46,581 nt of DNA from Fontibacter flavus (GCF_042432905.1 NZ_JBHLWI010000035.1:1-46581), one strand, 5' to 3'. Positions 8,915-18,068 are shown, numbered from the stretch's first letter. The notes: generated from the letters alone by a model not told the origin. A program made the numbers and translations.

Positions 8915-10210
8915 ATGTCCAACACCATCATAAAAGTCGAAAACCTCTCCAAACGCTACCGAATCGGTCTGCAAGAAAAGAAAGCAGATACCTTTGCCCA
9001 GCAGCTATGGACCAACCTCAAGGCTCCGATTGAGAACTTCAAGCGGATTAAAAGCCTTGGAAAATTCGAAGAGGAAAACGACTCCGTACACTGGGCACTC
9101 AAAGATGTCAGCTTCGAGGTCAAGCAGGGAGAAGTACTGGGGATCATCGGTAAGAATGGAGCTGGTAAATCCACCTTGCTCAAGATCCTATCTAAGATCA
9201 CAGAACCCACTTCAGGTCGAATAGAAATGAATGGCAGGGTAGCAGCCCTCCTGGAAGTAGGTACTGGTTTTCATCCAGAACTTACTGGTCGAGAAAACAT
9301 CTATATGAACGGGACAATCCTTGGAATGACCAAAAGGGAAATAGACCGAAAATTGGATGAAATTATTGAATTCTCTGGGGTAGAAAAATTTGTAGATACG
9401 CCAATTAAGTTTTATTCATCTGGTATGAAAGTGCGGTTAGGTTTTTCTGTCGCTGCCCATTTGGATCCTGAAATTTTAATTATTGATGAAGTGTTGGCAG
9501 TAGGAGATTTTGAGTTTCAAAAAAAGTGTTTAGGAAAAATGGAAGATGTAAGTCAAAAAGAGGGAAGAACAGTATTATTTGTGAGTCACAATATGGCTTC
9601 AGTAAAAAGGCTTTGTACTAAAGGAATTGTCTTAGATCATGGTAAATTTGGCTTCAGTAGCGATGCAGAGAATGCGGTTAATTTTTATCTGACCAATGCT
9701 TCAACTCAAAAAGATACTTCAATAGCTGATAGAGAGGATCGTATCGGAAACGGAGTTGTAAAAGTTATCGGTATTGATTTAATCGATAAGAACAACGAAA
9801 TTCTTGAACAAGTTATTTCTGGTGATTGGTTGAAAATAAGGTTGAATTTGGATTCTAATCTTGGAGTTATTGACTACTCGAAATTGTTTGTAGGTGTAGC
9901 TTTTCGAGATCAGGATGAAACTAGGGTAATCTCTTTTTTTAGTGATGAAATGGGAACTGACTTTAAAAATATTGGGGATAAAAACCACATCGATTTAGTT
10001 ATTCCTCAATTAAATATTAGAGGAGGAATATACAATATAGGATTTCAGCTGAGTTTGGGTTCTACTGGAATTGAGGATTTTATTGATGCCATTGAAAAAG
10101 CTAGAGATATTGATGTTTTGCCCGGTGATTTTTGGAAATCGGGTAAATTGAATAGAATTGGCAACTATGCTTTAATTAATGGTTATTACCTATTAAATAA
10201 TGATGAATAA
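8915..10210 (+). CDS. wzt: Polysaccharide ABC transporter ATP-binding protein with C-terminal glycan-binding domain
   Basis: The 431-aa protein has Walker A GKNGAGKST (79-87), the signature region YSSGMKVRL (167-175), Walker B ILIIDEVLAVGD (187-198) and the switch His225 in SHN. These are typical of Wzt/TagH ATPases. Residues from about 260 to the end form an extra beta-rich domain (ISGDWLKIRLNLDSN, YNIGFQLSLGSTG, DVLPGDFWKSGKLNRIGN) like the carbohydrate-binding Wzt C-domain that recognises the modified glycan end before export. Base composition changes around position 9340 (residue about 142): GC-richer codons before, AT-richer after. It overlaps the next gene by 11 bp. Confidence 0.92.
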   Translation: MSNTIIKVENLSKRYRIGLQEKKADTFAQQLWTNLKAPIENFKRIKSLGKFEEENDSVHWALKDVSFEVKQGEVLGIIGKNGAGKSTLLKILSKITEPTSGRIEMNGRVAALLEVGTGFHPELTGRENIYMNGTILGMTKREIDRKLDEIIEFSGVEKFVDTPIKFYSSGMKVRLGFSVAAHLDPEILIIDEVLAVGDFEFQKKCLGKMEDVSQKEGRTVLFVSHNMASVKRLCTKGIVLDHGKFGFSSDAENAVNFYLTNASTQKDTSIADREDRIGNGVVKVIGIDLIDKNNEILEQVISGDWLKIRLNLDSNLGVIDYSKLFVGVAFRDQDETRVISFFSDEMGTDFKNIGDKNHIDLVIPQLNIRGGIYNIGFQLSLGSTGIEDFIDAIEKARDIDVLPGDFWKSGKLNRIGNYALINGYYLLNNDE

Positions 10211-10892
10211 ACCTTCTTTTTACCATAATAATAGAGGAATACACAATTGGGTAGTATATGAGGTTATGGATGAATTTATAACCAAGTATTCAAACAATTA
10301 TAAAGACATTTTGTATGAATTAGGCTGTGGAACAAAACCTTATGAAGTTTACTTTAAACAATTTTGTGAAGCTTATATTGGCGTTGATTGGTTTGAAACA
10401 TTACATTTAAAAGCAGAGATAATTGCAGATTTAAATAAATCTTTTCCAATTGAAGATAGTGCAGCTGATACTTTAGTGTCATTTTCAGTCATGGAACATT
10501 TGTGTGAACCTCAGATTTTTTTAAATGAGTCATATAGAATTTTAAAAAATGGAGGAGTTTTCATTTTGCAGGTTCCTTTTATGTGGCATGTTCATGAAGA
10601 ACCTTTTGATTTTTATCGGTATACCAAATATGGCCTAAAATACATGTTTGAAAAAGCAGGTTATACAAATATAGAAATCGAAGCTTCAACCGGTTTTTTG
10701 GTAAACTGGGTTTTAAAATTAAATTACCAACTGATTAGAGTGCTTCAAGGCAATTCTGTAAAAAAGAAACTTCAAAGAACTATTTTAAGACCATTTATAA
10801 AAAATAATCAAAAGTTTGCTTTGTTTCTTGACAAAAGATGGCCAAAAACAGATAAAGAAACTCAAGGATATTGGGTTGTAGCTAAAAAATGA
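10200..10892 (+). CDS. Class I SAM-dependent methyltransferase
   Basis: The 230-aa protein has ILYELGCGTKPYE as SAM motif I, AYIGVDWF as motif II, ADLNKSFPIEDSAADTLVSFSVMEHL as motif III/IV and ESYRILKNGGVFILQVPF as the following strand, the pattern of Methyltransf_11-type enzymes. In a Wzt-dependent locus, a methyltransferase may cap the non-reducing end, which in several O-antigens both stops chain growth and is read by the Wzt C-domain. That role is inferred from position directly after wzt. It overlaps wzt and starts with tandem ATG codons. Confidence 0.82.
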   Translation: MMNKPSFYHNNRGIHNWVVYEVMDEFITKYSNNYKDILYELGCGTKPYEVYFKQFCEAYIGVDWFETLHLKAEIIADLNKSFPIEDSAADTLVSFSVMEHLCEPQIFLNESYRILKNGGVFILQVPFMWHVHEEPFDFYRYTKYGLKYMFEKAGYTNIEIEASTGFLVNWVLKLNYQLIRVLQGNSVKKKLQRTILRPFIKNNQKFALFLDKRWPKTDKETQGYWVVAKK

Positions 10893-10940
10893 AAACCTGT
10901 TTAAATTTAGAAACCTGAATTGTCAAGTAATATTAGAGAA

Positions 10941-11819
10941 ATGAAGTTAGGTTTATTTTTAATGACAAAAAAAGGTTTTCTGATCCTGGAAAATCTTTTA
11001 GACAAGAATTATCGAGATAAAATTTCCTTTGTATGCATAGGTAGGGATGTAGCTGTGCTGGATGATTATTCTTGCCAAATAGAATCATTATGTAAAAAAT
11101 ATTCAATTCATTTTTTCTTCAATAGAGAGTTGCTTGAAAATGAAATATCTTCTGATTACAATATTGCTATTTCTTGGCGTTGGATTTTAAAAGTTCACAA
11201 TTTAATTGTTTTTCACGATTCACTTTTGCCAAAGTATAGAGGTTTTGCACCCCTTGTAAATATGTTAATTAATGGAGAAAATACTTTAGGAGCAACGGCA
11301 CTTTTTGCTAATGAGGAATATGATAAAGGTGATATTATATTCCAAGAAAAAAAGGAAATCCAGTATCCTATAAAAATTTCTGATGCGATTGATTTAATTT
11401 GTGAGCTTTACCTAAATCTTTCAATAATGGTTATTGAGGCAATTCAAAATAATAACTTGGTTGGATATAAACAGATTGAGGAAGAAGCCACTTATTCATT
11501 ATGGTTAGATGAAGATGATTATTTTATCGACTGGAACTGGCCTGCTGAAAAAATAAAAAGAAAAATTGATGCATGCGGTTTTCCCTTTCTTGGAGCAAAA
11601 ACCTATGTAGGCAATCAAGTGGTCATTATTCAGGAGGCTTCAGTTGTTAATGATGTCAACATAGAACACAGAACTGTTGGCAAAACAATTTTTTTAGAGG
11701 ATAATTATCCTATTATAGTTTGTGGGTTAGGGTTACTCAAAATAACTCAAGCCAAGTATGAAGACAATAACCAGTCATTTTTTCCAATAAAAAAATTCAG
11801 AATAAAATTTGGTAAATGA
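10941..11819 (+). CDS. Formyltransferase family protein, probable sugar N-formyltransferase
   Basis: The fold of methionyl-tRNA/sugar formyltransferases is recognisable: FHDSLLPKYRGFAPLVNMLINGE (His92) and ANEEYDKGDIIFQEK (Asp128). These enzymes use N10-formyl-tetrahydrofolate to formylate an amine. The usual catalytic Asn two residues before the His is Val90 here, an unusual change, though the HDSLLPKxRGF context suggests a coherent subfamily. It lies between Wzt/methyltransferase genes and a WecE-type sugar aminotransferase whose start overlaps its stop (ATGA), so the likely substrate is the 4-amino sugar made by that enzyme. A TTG start 21 bp upstream is possible; the ATG is preferred because it begins directly at the first beta strand (MKLGLFLMT). 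Confidence 0.75.
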   Translation: MKLGLFLMTKKGFLILENLLDKNYRDKISFVCIGRDVAVLDDYSCQIESLCKKYSIHFFFNRELLENEISSDYNIAISWRWILKVHNLIVFHDSLLPKYRGFAPLVNMLINGENTLGATALFANEEYDKGDIIFQEKKEIQYPIKISDAIDLICELYLNLSIMVIEAIQNNNLVGYKQIEEEATYSLWLDEDDYFIDWNWPAEKIKRKIDACGFPFLGAKTYVGNQVVIIQEASVVNDVNIEHRTVGKTIFLEDNYPIIVCGLGLLKITQAKYEDNNQSFFPIKKFRIKFGK

Positions 11820-12940
11820 TACCATTTAATAAACCTTTTTTAACAGGAAAAGAAACGCTTTACATAGAGCAAGCTGTTCATTCAGGAAAAATTTCTGGTA
11901 ATGGTGGTTTTACTCAAAAATGTCAATCTTTTTTTGAAGAGAAGTATGGGTTCAAAAAAGCCCTGCTGACAACTTCCTGTACAGATGCACTTGAAATGTG
12001 TGCATTGTTGATTGACTGTAGCTATAATGATGAGATTATTGTGCCATCATACACTTTTGTATCTTCTGCATTAGCCTTTGCTCGTCAAGGTGCTCAAATT
12101 GTATTTGCCGATTCGGAAGAGTTTCATCCAAATGTTGATGTTAAAAAAATTGAAGCATTAATAACTAATAGAACGAAGGCAATAGTGGTAGTGCATTATG
12201 CTGGGGTGGCAGTTGATATGGATGAGATAATGCAATTAGCTCAAAAATTTAATTTGATAGTAATTGAAGATGCTGCGCAAGCTATTGATTCTTACTATAA
12301 AGGCAAAGCACTTGGTAGTATCGGACATTTAGCCGCATTTTCATTTCATGAAACCAAAAATATCATAGCGGGAGAAGGTGGATTGTTAGCTATCAATGAT
12401 GATAAATATATTTCCCGTTCTGAAATAATATGGGAAAAAGGAACAAATCGTGCCGCACATTTTAGAGGTGAAATTGATAAATATAGTTGGGTAGATACCG
12501 GTTCATCTTTTTTACCATCAGAAATTACAGCTGCTTTTTTATGGGCACAACTGGAAAACTTAGAGACTATTCAAAATAAAAGAAAAGCAATTTGGGATTA
12601 TTATTTTAATGGACTAAAATCTTTGCATGAATCAGGTAAATTAAAATTACCTCAAGTACCTGATTATGCATCAAATAATGCACATATGTTTTATTTGATA
12701 TGCGACTCGTTAGCTACTCGCTCTTCATTGATTGAATATTTGAAAGAGACCAATATTCATGCTGTTTTTCATTATTTAAGTTTAAATAAAAGTGAGTTTT
12801 TTTTGAAAAACAATAAAGAAGAATCCTTACCTAACGCCGATCATTTTACAGATACTTTAGTACGATTACCACTTTATTTTGGATTGGGTATTACTGAACA
12901 AAAGAAAATAATTAAAACTATACTGGATTTTTATGCCTAA
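11816..12940 (+). CDS. wecE: dTDP-4-amino-4,6-dideoxygalactose transaminase
   Basis: The 374-aa DegT/DnrJ/EryC1/StrS-family PLP enzyme follows WecE/RffA closely along its whole length: SGNGGFTQKCQ, ALLTTSCTDALEM, PSYTFVSSALAFARQGA, AIVVVHYAGVAVDMDEIM, EDAAQAIDSYYKGKALGSIGH, FSFHETKNIIAGEGG with the Schiff-base Lys181, IWEKGTNRAAHFRG, YSWVDTGSSFLPSEI and AVFHYLSL. WecE converts dTDP-4-keto-6-deoxyglucose to dTDP-Fuc4N. The 4-bp overlap with the formyltransferase and 8-bp overlap with the WecF-like gene make a tight three-gene module for making, formylating and transferring a Fuc4N-type sugar. Confidence 0.9.
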   Translation: MIPFNKPFLTGKETLYIEQAVHSGKISGNGGFTQKCQSFFEEKYGFKKALLTTSCTDALEMCALLIDCSYNDEIIVPSYTFVSSALAFARQGAQIVFADSEEFHPNVDVKKIEALITNRTKAIVVVHYAGVAVDMDEIMQLAQKFNLIVIEDAAQAIDSYYKGKALGSIGHLAAFSFHETKNIIAGEGGLLAINDDKYISRSEIIWEKGTNRAAHFRGEIDKYSWVDTGSSFLPSEITAAFLWAQLENLETIQNKRKAIWDYYFNGLKSLHESGKLKLPQVPDYASNNAHMFYLICDSLATRSSLIEYLKETNIHAVFHYLSLNKSEFFLKNNKEESLPNADHFTDTLVRLPLYFGLGITEQKKIIKTILDFYA

Positions 12941-14096
12941 TGAATTACGAATCATTCATGTTTGTGAGGATGAGAAGTTTATCAATTCAGCTATAGAACA
13001 ATTTGAATATTGTTTTCCAGGAATTAATTCTTTTTATGTCCTGCCAATCTCAAAAGATGGAAAATTTATACATGTAAAATCTAAAAGTTTTGTAGTCAAA
13101 ATTTCTAATGAAGAGCTTTTGACAATTAGTTTAAATCTAAAAACTAAATATATTGTTATTTTACACAGTTTAACACCTCGGTTCTTTGATTTTGTATTGC
13201 ATCTTCCAAAATCAATAATTGTGATATGGTTTTGTTTCGGTTTTGAAGTTTATTCAGATCAAAACTATTTTAAAAGTAAGAATTTATTAGATCGTATCAC
13301 TTTTCAAAAATTTCCAGGTAAAGATCCTTCTATAAAACAAAAGTTAAAAGAACAAATTCGACCGTTTTATCGCTTGATTAAGCCTAGTTTGCCATTTTCA
13401 TATAAAGAAATTAAGCACAAAGTATTTAAAAGAGTTAATTTCTTTTGTTGTCCATTTTTAGAAGAATATCAATCAATTTGTAAATTAATAGGAATAACAA
13501 AGCCTTTTTTTAATTTTTGGTATTATCCAATTGAGCTAATTGCAGATATTGATAGGTCAATAAAATTCCCAAAAACTAATTTGATGGTTGGAAATTCAGG
13601 TTTTAAATCTTTAAATCATTTAGACGTTTTTTATAAAATCAATAACTATCCTTTAGCAAATATGGATATTATTGTTCCTTTAAATTATGGAGAACCTAAA
13701 TATATCCAAGAAGTTCTTTTGGTCGGAGAAAATGATTTTTCAGACAAATTTAAACCACTATTGGATTTTATGACTTTGAAAGACTACAATAAGATTTTAG
13801 AATCAGTTGGAGTGGCTATTTTAAATAATAGACGTCAACAAGCGGTTGGAAATTCAATTGCTTTATTATGGTTTGGAGCCAAATTGTTTTTAAGCAATAA
13901 AAACCCTTTTTATAGCTATCTCAAACGTATTGGGATTTATGTGTTTTGTTACGAAACAGAATTGACTGCAAAAAATTGTACAGAGTTTTTATCATTGGAT
14001 GAGATCGAGCATAATAGAAAAACATTATTTAAAGAACTGAATAAAGTACATCTCTCGAATTTGTTAAAGGAACAGATTTTAAAATTAAATGCATAA
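12933..14096 (+). CDS. wecF: WecF-like Fuc4NAc-type glycosyltransferase (GT56)
   Basis: The 387-aa protein matches the GT56 family of TDP-Fuc4NAc transferases: LMVGNSGFKSLNH (218-229), IIVPLNYGEPKYIQEV (246-261), LLDFMTLKDYNKIL and the hallmark ILNNRRQQAVGNSIALLWFGAKLFLS (297-321). In enterobacterial common antigen synthesis WecF adds Fuc4NAc to the lipid-linked disaccharide at the inner face of the membrane. Overlap with the wecE homologue supports the same sugar here. Without a WecD homologue in the window, the donor may be N-formylated rather than N-acetylated. The N-terminal half is strongly divergent and AT-rich. The symbol is by homology; acceptor specificity is unknown. Confidence 0.82.
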   Translation: MPNELRIIHVCEDEKFINSAIEQFEYCFPGINSFYVLPISKDGKFIHVKSKSFVVKISNEELLTISLNLKTKYIVILHSLTPRFFDFVLHLPKSIIVIWFCFGFEVYSDQNYFKSKNLLDRITFQKFPGKDPSIKQKLKEQIRPFYRLIKPSLPFSYKEIKHKVFKRVNFFCCPFLEEYQSICKLIGITKPFFNFWYYPIELIADIDRSIKFPKTNLMVGNSGFKSLNHLDVFYKINNYPLANMDIIVPLNYGEPKYIQEVLLVGENDFSDKFKPLLDFMTLKDYNKILESVGVAILNNRRQQAVGNSIALLWFGAKLFLSNKNPFYSYLKRIGIYVFCYETELTAKNCTEFLSLDEIEHNRKTLFKELNKVHLSNLLKEQILKLNA

Positions 14097-15027
14097 TCCT
14101 CTTGTTTCCATTCTTATACCTAACTACAACAAAGCCTTATACCTAAGGGAAACTTTGGATTCAGTACTTGCCCAAACTTATACCAATTGGGAATGCATTA
14201 TAGTAGATGATCACAGTACTGATAATTCTTGGGAGATTCTTGAGAAGTATGCTCAAAAAGATTCTAGATTTAAAATTTTTAAGAGACCCGAAAATAGAAA
14301 AAAAGGAGGGAATGCAGCAAGGAATTATGCTTTTGAAAAGTCTGAAGGGGAATTTATCAATTGGTTGGATTCTGATGATTTATTATTAAAAAATACAATT
14401 GAGGAAAAATTAAATTTATTAATAAGTAATTTAATTTTAGATTTTGTTATTGGTAATATAAGGAAATTAAATTCTAGTTCAAAAAACCTAGAAATTGTTC
14501 CAAAAATTAGACTAGATGACAAAAATATTGATCCTGTATTTGGTACAATCAATGGTACTTTTTGGGTTCAAACAAGTTTACCCTTATTCAAAAGATCATT
14601 TTTAGAAAAATTTAATTTTTTGTTCAATGAAGAAATTTTAATTGGTCAAGAATCTGAATTTTTTACAAGAGTATTTCTTAAAAAACCATTTTTTGAGCAT
14701 ATTCCAAATGCTTTACACTTATGGAGGATAACTGAATCTTCCAAAACAGGGATTGTACGAAAATCCTCTTTTAGGAGAAAATATCTACTAAATTATTTGG
14801 CATTGAAAATGATTTATATAAATATAAAAAAAACAAGAGGGATTAATAAACATGAAAGGCTATTCTTCAGAAATGCTTTTAATGATAAACTCCTATTTTT
14901 ACCTATTTGGTCAAAGAATTTTTGGGATTTATTTTTTTTTGGAACAAAGCATAATCTATTTAAAGGGAGATTTCAAGGAGCAAAAATCCTTGGTATTAAG
15001 GTTCTAAAATCTGTCAAGTTAATTTGA
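14089..15027 (+). CDS. GT2 family glycosyltransferase
   Basis: PLVSILIPNYNKALYLRETLDSVLAQTY, CIIVDDHSTDNSWEIL, NAARNYAFEKSEGEFINWLDSDDLL give a textbook GT-A family 2 N-terminus with the DxD equivalent in DSDD. The region around GTFWVQTSLPLFKRSFLEKF and EEILIGQESEFFTRVF carries the acceptor side and catalytic E/D. It is soluble and very AT-rich like its two predecessors. It overlaps the WecF gene by 8 bp and the next gene in a TTGA junction. Confidence 0.87.
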   Translation: MHNPLVSILIPNYNKALYLRETLDSVLAQTYTNWECIIVDDHSTDNSWEILEKYAQKDSRFKIFKRPENRKKGGNAARNYAFEKSEGEFINWLDSDDLLLKNTIEEKLNLLISNLILDFVIGNIRKLNSSSKNLEIVPKIRLDDKNIDPVFGTINGTFWVQTSLPLFKRSFLEKFNFLFNEEILIGQESEFFTRVFLKKPFFEHIPNALHLWRITESSKTGIVRKSSFRRKYLLNYLALKMIYINIKKTRGINKHERLFFRNAFNDKLLFLPIWSKNFWDLFFFGTKHNLFKGRFQGAKILGIKVLKSVKLI

Positions 15028-15785
15028 TACCTAAGATTATCCATTATTGTTGGTTTGGTCCCAGTCAGCTTTCTGACTTAGAGAAGGCTTGTATGGAAAG
15101 TTGGATGAATGTTTTGCCTGATTACACCATCAAACGCTGGGATGAGCATTTATTTGATGTCAACAGCTTTGAATTTACGAGAGAAGCTTACAGGCTTGGT
15201 AAATATGCATTTGTTTCTGATGTCTGCCGTCTTCATGCCCTTTATGAAGAAGGCGGGATTTACTTGGATACGGATATGATGGTTATAAAAGAGTTCTCCC
15301 CTTTGTTAGATGATCCATTTTTTATTGGTGAAGAAAAAGAAGGGCTTATAAGCGCTGGAATAATAGGATGTGAACTGGGAAATCACATAGTCAAAAATTT
15401 GCTTGAAGGTTACATGGAGTTATTCTTTGATTTCAAAAATCCTTTAGATATCCCAAGATATCTTACATCTATCTTAAAAAGAAATGAAATAAAGATTTAT
15501 CCAAAGGATTATTTTTATTCTCTTCCATTTAAGAATCGTGGAGAGAACTTCAAACGGTATACTAATTCAAATTCATTTGCAGTTCATCTCTGGAATTATA
15601 GTTGGAAAGATGAATGGGCACATCTCCATGAAAAGGAATTTAAGATCGCTTTGAAAAAGTATTTCCAAAGGGTATTTACTTCTCCCAAAACAGTGTGGAA
15701 AGATTCCTTTCTGGTGGATTTTCTGAAATATTTTCTAGCCTCCAAGTTTGGTCTTATTTATCGCATATATAAAAACCAATCCTGA
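15024..15785 (+). CDS. GT32-like glycosyltransferase with DXD motif
   Basis: MIPKIIHYCWFG at the very N-terminus, SWMNVLPDYTIKRWDEH, YAFVSDVCRLHALYEEGGIYLDTDMMV with Asp82-x-Asp84 are the signature of the capsular/OCH1-like GT32 group ('glycosyltransferase sugar-binding region containing DXD motif'). HLWNYSWKDEW near residue 190 is the usual C-terminal block. The protein is 253 aa. Its start is a TTG that overlaps the preceding stop, supported because the family motif begins exactly at this codon. Confidence 0.88.
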   Translation: MIPKIIHYCWFGPSQLSDLEKACMESWMNVLPDYTIKRWDEHLFDVNSFEFTREAYRLGKYAFVSDVCRLHALYEEGGIYLDTDMMVIKEFSPLLDDPFFIGEEKEGLISAGIIGCELGNHIVKNLLEGYMELFFDFKNPLDIPRYLTSILKRNEIKIYPKDYFYSLPFKNRGENFKRYTNSNSFAVHLWNYSWKDEWAHLHEKEFKIALKKYFQRVFTSPKTVWKDSFLVDFLKYFLASKFGLIYRIYKNQS

Positions 15786-15786
15786 A

Positions 15787-16704
15787 ATGATGCGTTTGGC
15801 AGATAACCTATCAACCTATTCTCAGTATTTTTCAAATCTTGAGGGAAGATTGATTGTGCTTTCCACCTATTTTTCTTCCAAACAGGATCCGGTCAGGGGA
15901 GGATATCAGGATTCGGACAACTTTGAGTATATCAAAAACTGGTACAATTCTATTCAAAAGCATGACCTCAAAGCAGTGGTTTTTTACGACAGGCTTTCCG
16001 AGGGTTTTATTCAAACATACCAAACCGAAAAAATCAGATTTGTCCGATGTCAGTTGGGGGGGATGTCACTGAATGATGAAAGGTTTTTTATTTTTCGAGA
16101 ATTTATATCTAAACTTCCAGATAATTGTTTTGTTTTGACTACGGATATCAATGATGTGGTGATCAATAAAAATCCATTGCCGCTGATGCAAGCAAAGCAA
16201 GAAAAGCTTTTTGTGGGAAGGGGTAACAGAAAGGTATGGAAAAACGGCATTTGGACTTTGACTGCGCTTTGGCAATTCCATCAAAATTTTAACAAGGTGA
16301 TTCCTGTCAGTTTTCTGGACTATCCTGTTTTTAACCCTGGGACTATTGGTGGAAAAAAAGAAAATTTGCTGGAACTTTTTACAAGAATGACCCAAGTGTT
16401 TGAGGTCTTGGGAGATGCCCAAAATTATGATATGCCAGTTTTCAATTATGTTTTGAGAGAGAATTATTACTCGACTTCAGGTTTTTGGGATGGAAAAGTC
16501 CCGTTTAGCTGGTTTTGGAACTATTGTTATTATGGATATAGACTTCAGCGAAAATTGGAGTCCGAGTATCGCAAGGAAAAGTACGATTTGGCTTCCCATC
16601 AGGAGTCAGTGGTCGAAAATGAAAAAATATATGCGGGTTTTCCCTTTGTCAGCATGTTTACCTGGTTTGAAAATCCTTCGGAGGCTTGTTTGATTCATAA
16701 GTAA
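15787..16704 (+). CDS. Probable GT-A type glycosyltransferase of uncertain family
   Basis: The 305-aa protein starts best at the tandem ATG one base after the previous stop; an earlier ATG at 15748 lies inside the GT32 gene. I see RLIVLSTYFSSKQDP, IRFVRCQLGGMSLNDERFFIFREFI and FVLTTDINDVVINKNPLPLM, where TTDIND (118-123) sits like a DXD motif at the end of a GT-A core strand, followed by FNPGTIGGKKENLLEL and YDMPVFNYVL, as in transferases with an 'NAG' or 'NPG' acceptor loop. No firm family comes to mind. Context strongly suggests a sugar transferase. The end of the gene is followed by 130 bp of AT-rich sequence, possibly a promoter gap. Confidence 0.6.
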   Translation: MMRLADNLSTYSQYFSNLEGRLIVLSTYFSSKQDPVRGGYQDSDNFEYIKNWYNSIQKHDLKAVVFYDRLSEGFIQTYQTEKIRFVRCQLGGMSLNDERFFIFREFISKLPDNCFVLTTDINDVVINKNPLPLMQAKQEKLFVGRGNRKVWKNGIWTLTALWQFHQNFNKVIPVSFLDYPVFNPGTIGGKKENLLELFTRMTQVFEVLGDAQNYDMPVFNYVLRENYYSTSGFWDGKVPFSWFWNYCYYGYRLQRKLESEYRKEKYDLASHQESVVENEKIYAGFPFVSMFTWFENPSEACLIHK

Positions 16705-16835
16705 GATTAAAAAAATCAAGAAAATATTTTTTACTCAACTTATATTTAAATTTTCTATACTGGAAATAAGACAGTCTCAGATAATTGAATATAAATTATA
16801 TACTATTTTAGTTTTCAACCTATTTAATGGGATTT

Positions 16836-18068
16836 ATGAAAATTGCATTTTTGCTCGAATCTTTCCCCAATATTTCAGAAACATGGTTGATAAATCAGAT
16901 TCTTGATTTAAAAAGAAGAGGGTTTCAAGTTTCTATATACTCACTTTATAGATCAAAAAGTGAACTTATTCATGAAGATGTAGTAAGATCTGGGCTATTA
17001 GATAAAACGTGGTATTTCTTTATACCAAAAGAAAGTAACAAATTAAAAGTACTCAGGGAATTATTGGTATTTATATTTAAAAATTCAGGGAATTTCACAT
17101 TCAGAAAACTTAATTTTGGAATAAAAGCTTTAGCTTCTAGAAAGATAGAAAAGTTATTTTTCTTGAATTATTTGTTTCAAAAAGAATTAGATGAATCTGA
17201 AATTGTGCATGCGCATTATGGAGATCAGGGAATTATTGCTTGTAAAATGTCAAAAGCTGGATTTTTAAAAAAGTCTAAGATTGTAATTTCTTTTCATGGA
17301 CATGATATATTTCCATATCGACTTGAGTATTTCAAAATAAATTACAAAATATTTAATGAATTTTCTAATCATTTAATTGTAAACTCTAAATATAGTTTTT
17401 CGTTATTAAAAGCTATAGATGATTTTAAAAATGTTTCCATTCTTCCTGTAGGCTTAAATACTTCCAAATTTAAACCGGTGGCAACATTTGATTCGAAGGT
17501 TGTTAGGTTGGTTTTTGTCGGAAGGCTAATTTATTTAAAAGGAGCAGATTTTGCTCTTGATATTATGAATAAATTAAGGGCCGAGGTGGAAGGAATTAAA
17601 TTGGTTATAATTGGGGATGGTGAATTAAAAGAGACGATTATACAAAAAATCAAAAACCTGAAATTAGAAAATTATGTAGAATTATTAGGTTCATTAACTC
17701 AACAAGAAGTTATAGCCCAATTAACGAGATCAGATATTTTTTTATATCCTGCAAGAAATGACCCATTTTTTAAGGGTAGTGAAACTCAAGGACTGGTAAT
17801 TCAAGAGGCACAATCAATGGGATTACCTGTTGTTTGTTCAGATGTAGGCGGAATAAAATATGGTTTAAAGGATGGTATTACAGGATTTCTTGTAAATGAA
17901 TATGATTTGGATGGATTTGTTGAAAAATTAAAATTTTTAGTGAAAAATCCTTTGATTCGAAGAGAAATGGGGGATTTAGGAAGGAAATATATAGTTGAAA
18001 ATTTTGATTCAAAGGTATTAGGTGAAAAGTTAATTGGAATATATAAAAATGTATTAAATGACAATTGA
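16836..18068 (+). CDS. GT4 family glycosyltransferase (WcaL-like)
   Basis: KIAFLLESFPNISETWLINQILDLKRRGFQV is the N-terminal block of GT4 enzymes related to colanic-acid WcaL. HAHYGDQGI and FHGHDIF mark the N-domain, and the C-domain has LVFVGRLIYLKGADFAL, GDGELKETI, DIFLYPARND, GLVIQEAQSMGLPVVCSDVGG with the conserved E-x7-E pattern. The protein is 410 aa from the ATG at 16836; an ATG three codons upstream is also in frame. The 130-bp AT-rich gap before it is one of the few in the locus and could hold an internal promoter, though I see no clear box. Confidence 0.88.
   Translation: MKIAFLLESFPNISETWLINQILDLKRRGFQVSIYSLYRSKSELIHEDVVRSGLLDKTWYFFIPKESNKLKVLRELLVFIFKNSGNFTFRKLNFGIKALASRKIEKLFFLNYLFQKELDESEIVHAHYGDQGIIACKMSKAGFLKKSKIVISFHGHDIFPYRLEYFKINYKIFNEFSNHLIVNSKYSFSLLKAIDDFKNVSILPVGLNTSKFKPVATFDSKVVRLVFVGRLIYLKGADFALDIMNKLRAEVEGIKLVIIGDGELKETIIQKIKNLKLENYVELLGSLTQQEVIAQLTRSDIFLYPARNDPFFKGSETQGLVIQEAQSMGLPVVCSDVGGIKYGLKDGITGFLVNEYDLDGFVEKLKFLVKNPLIRREMGDLGRKYIVENFDSKVLGEKLIGIYKNVLNDN

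Noticed and set aside
12933..14096. Treating this gene as an unknown polysaccharide protein
   Set aside because: The NNRRQQAVGN, GNSG...NH and IVPLNYG blocks and its position next to wecE identify it as GT56/WecF-like despite a divergent N-terminus.
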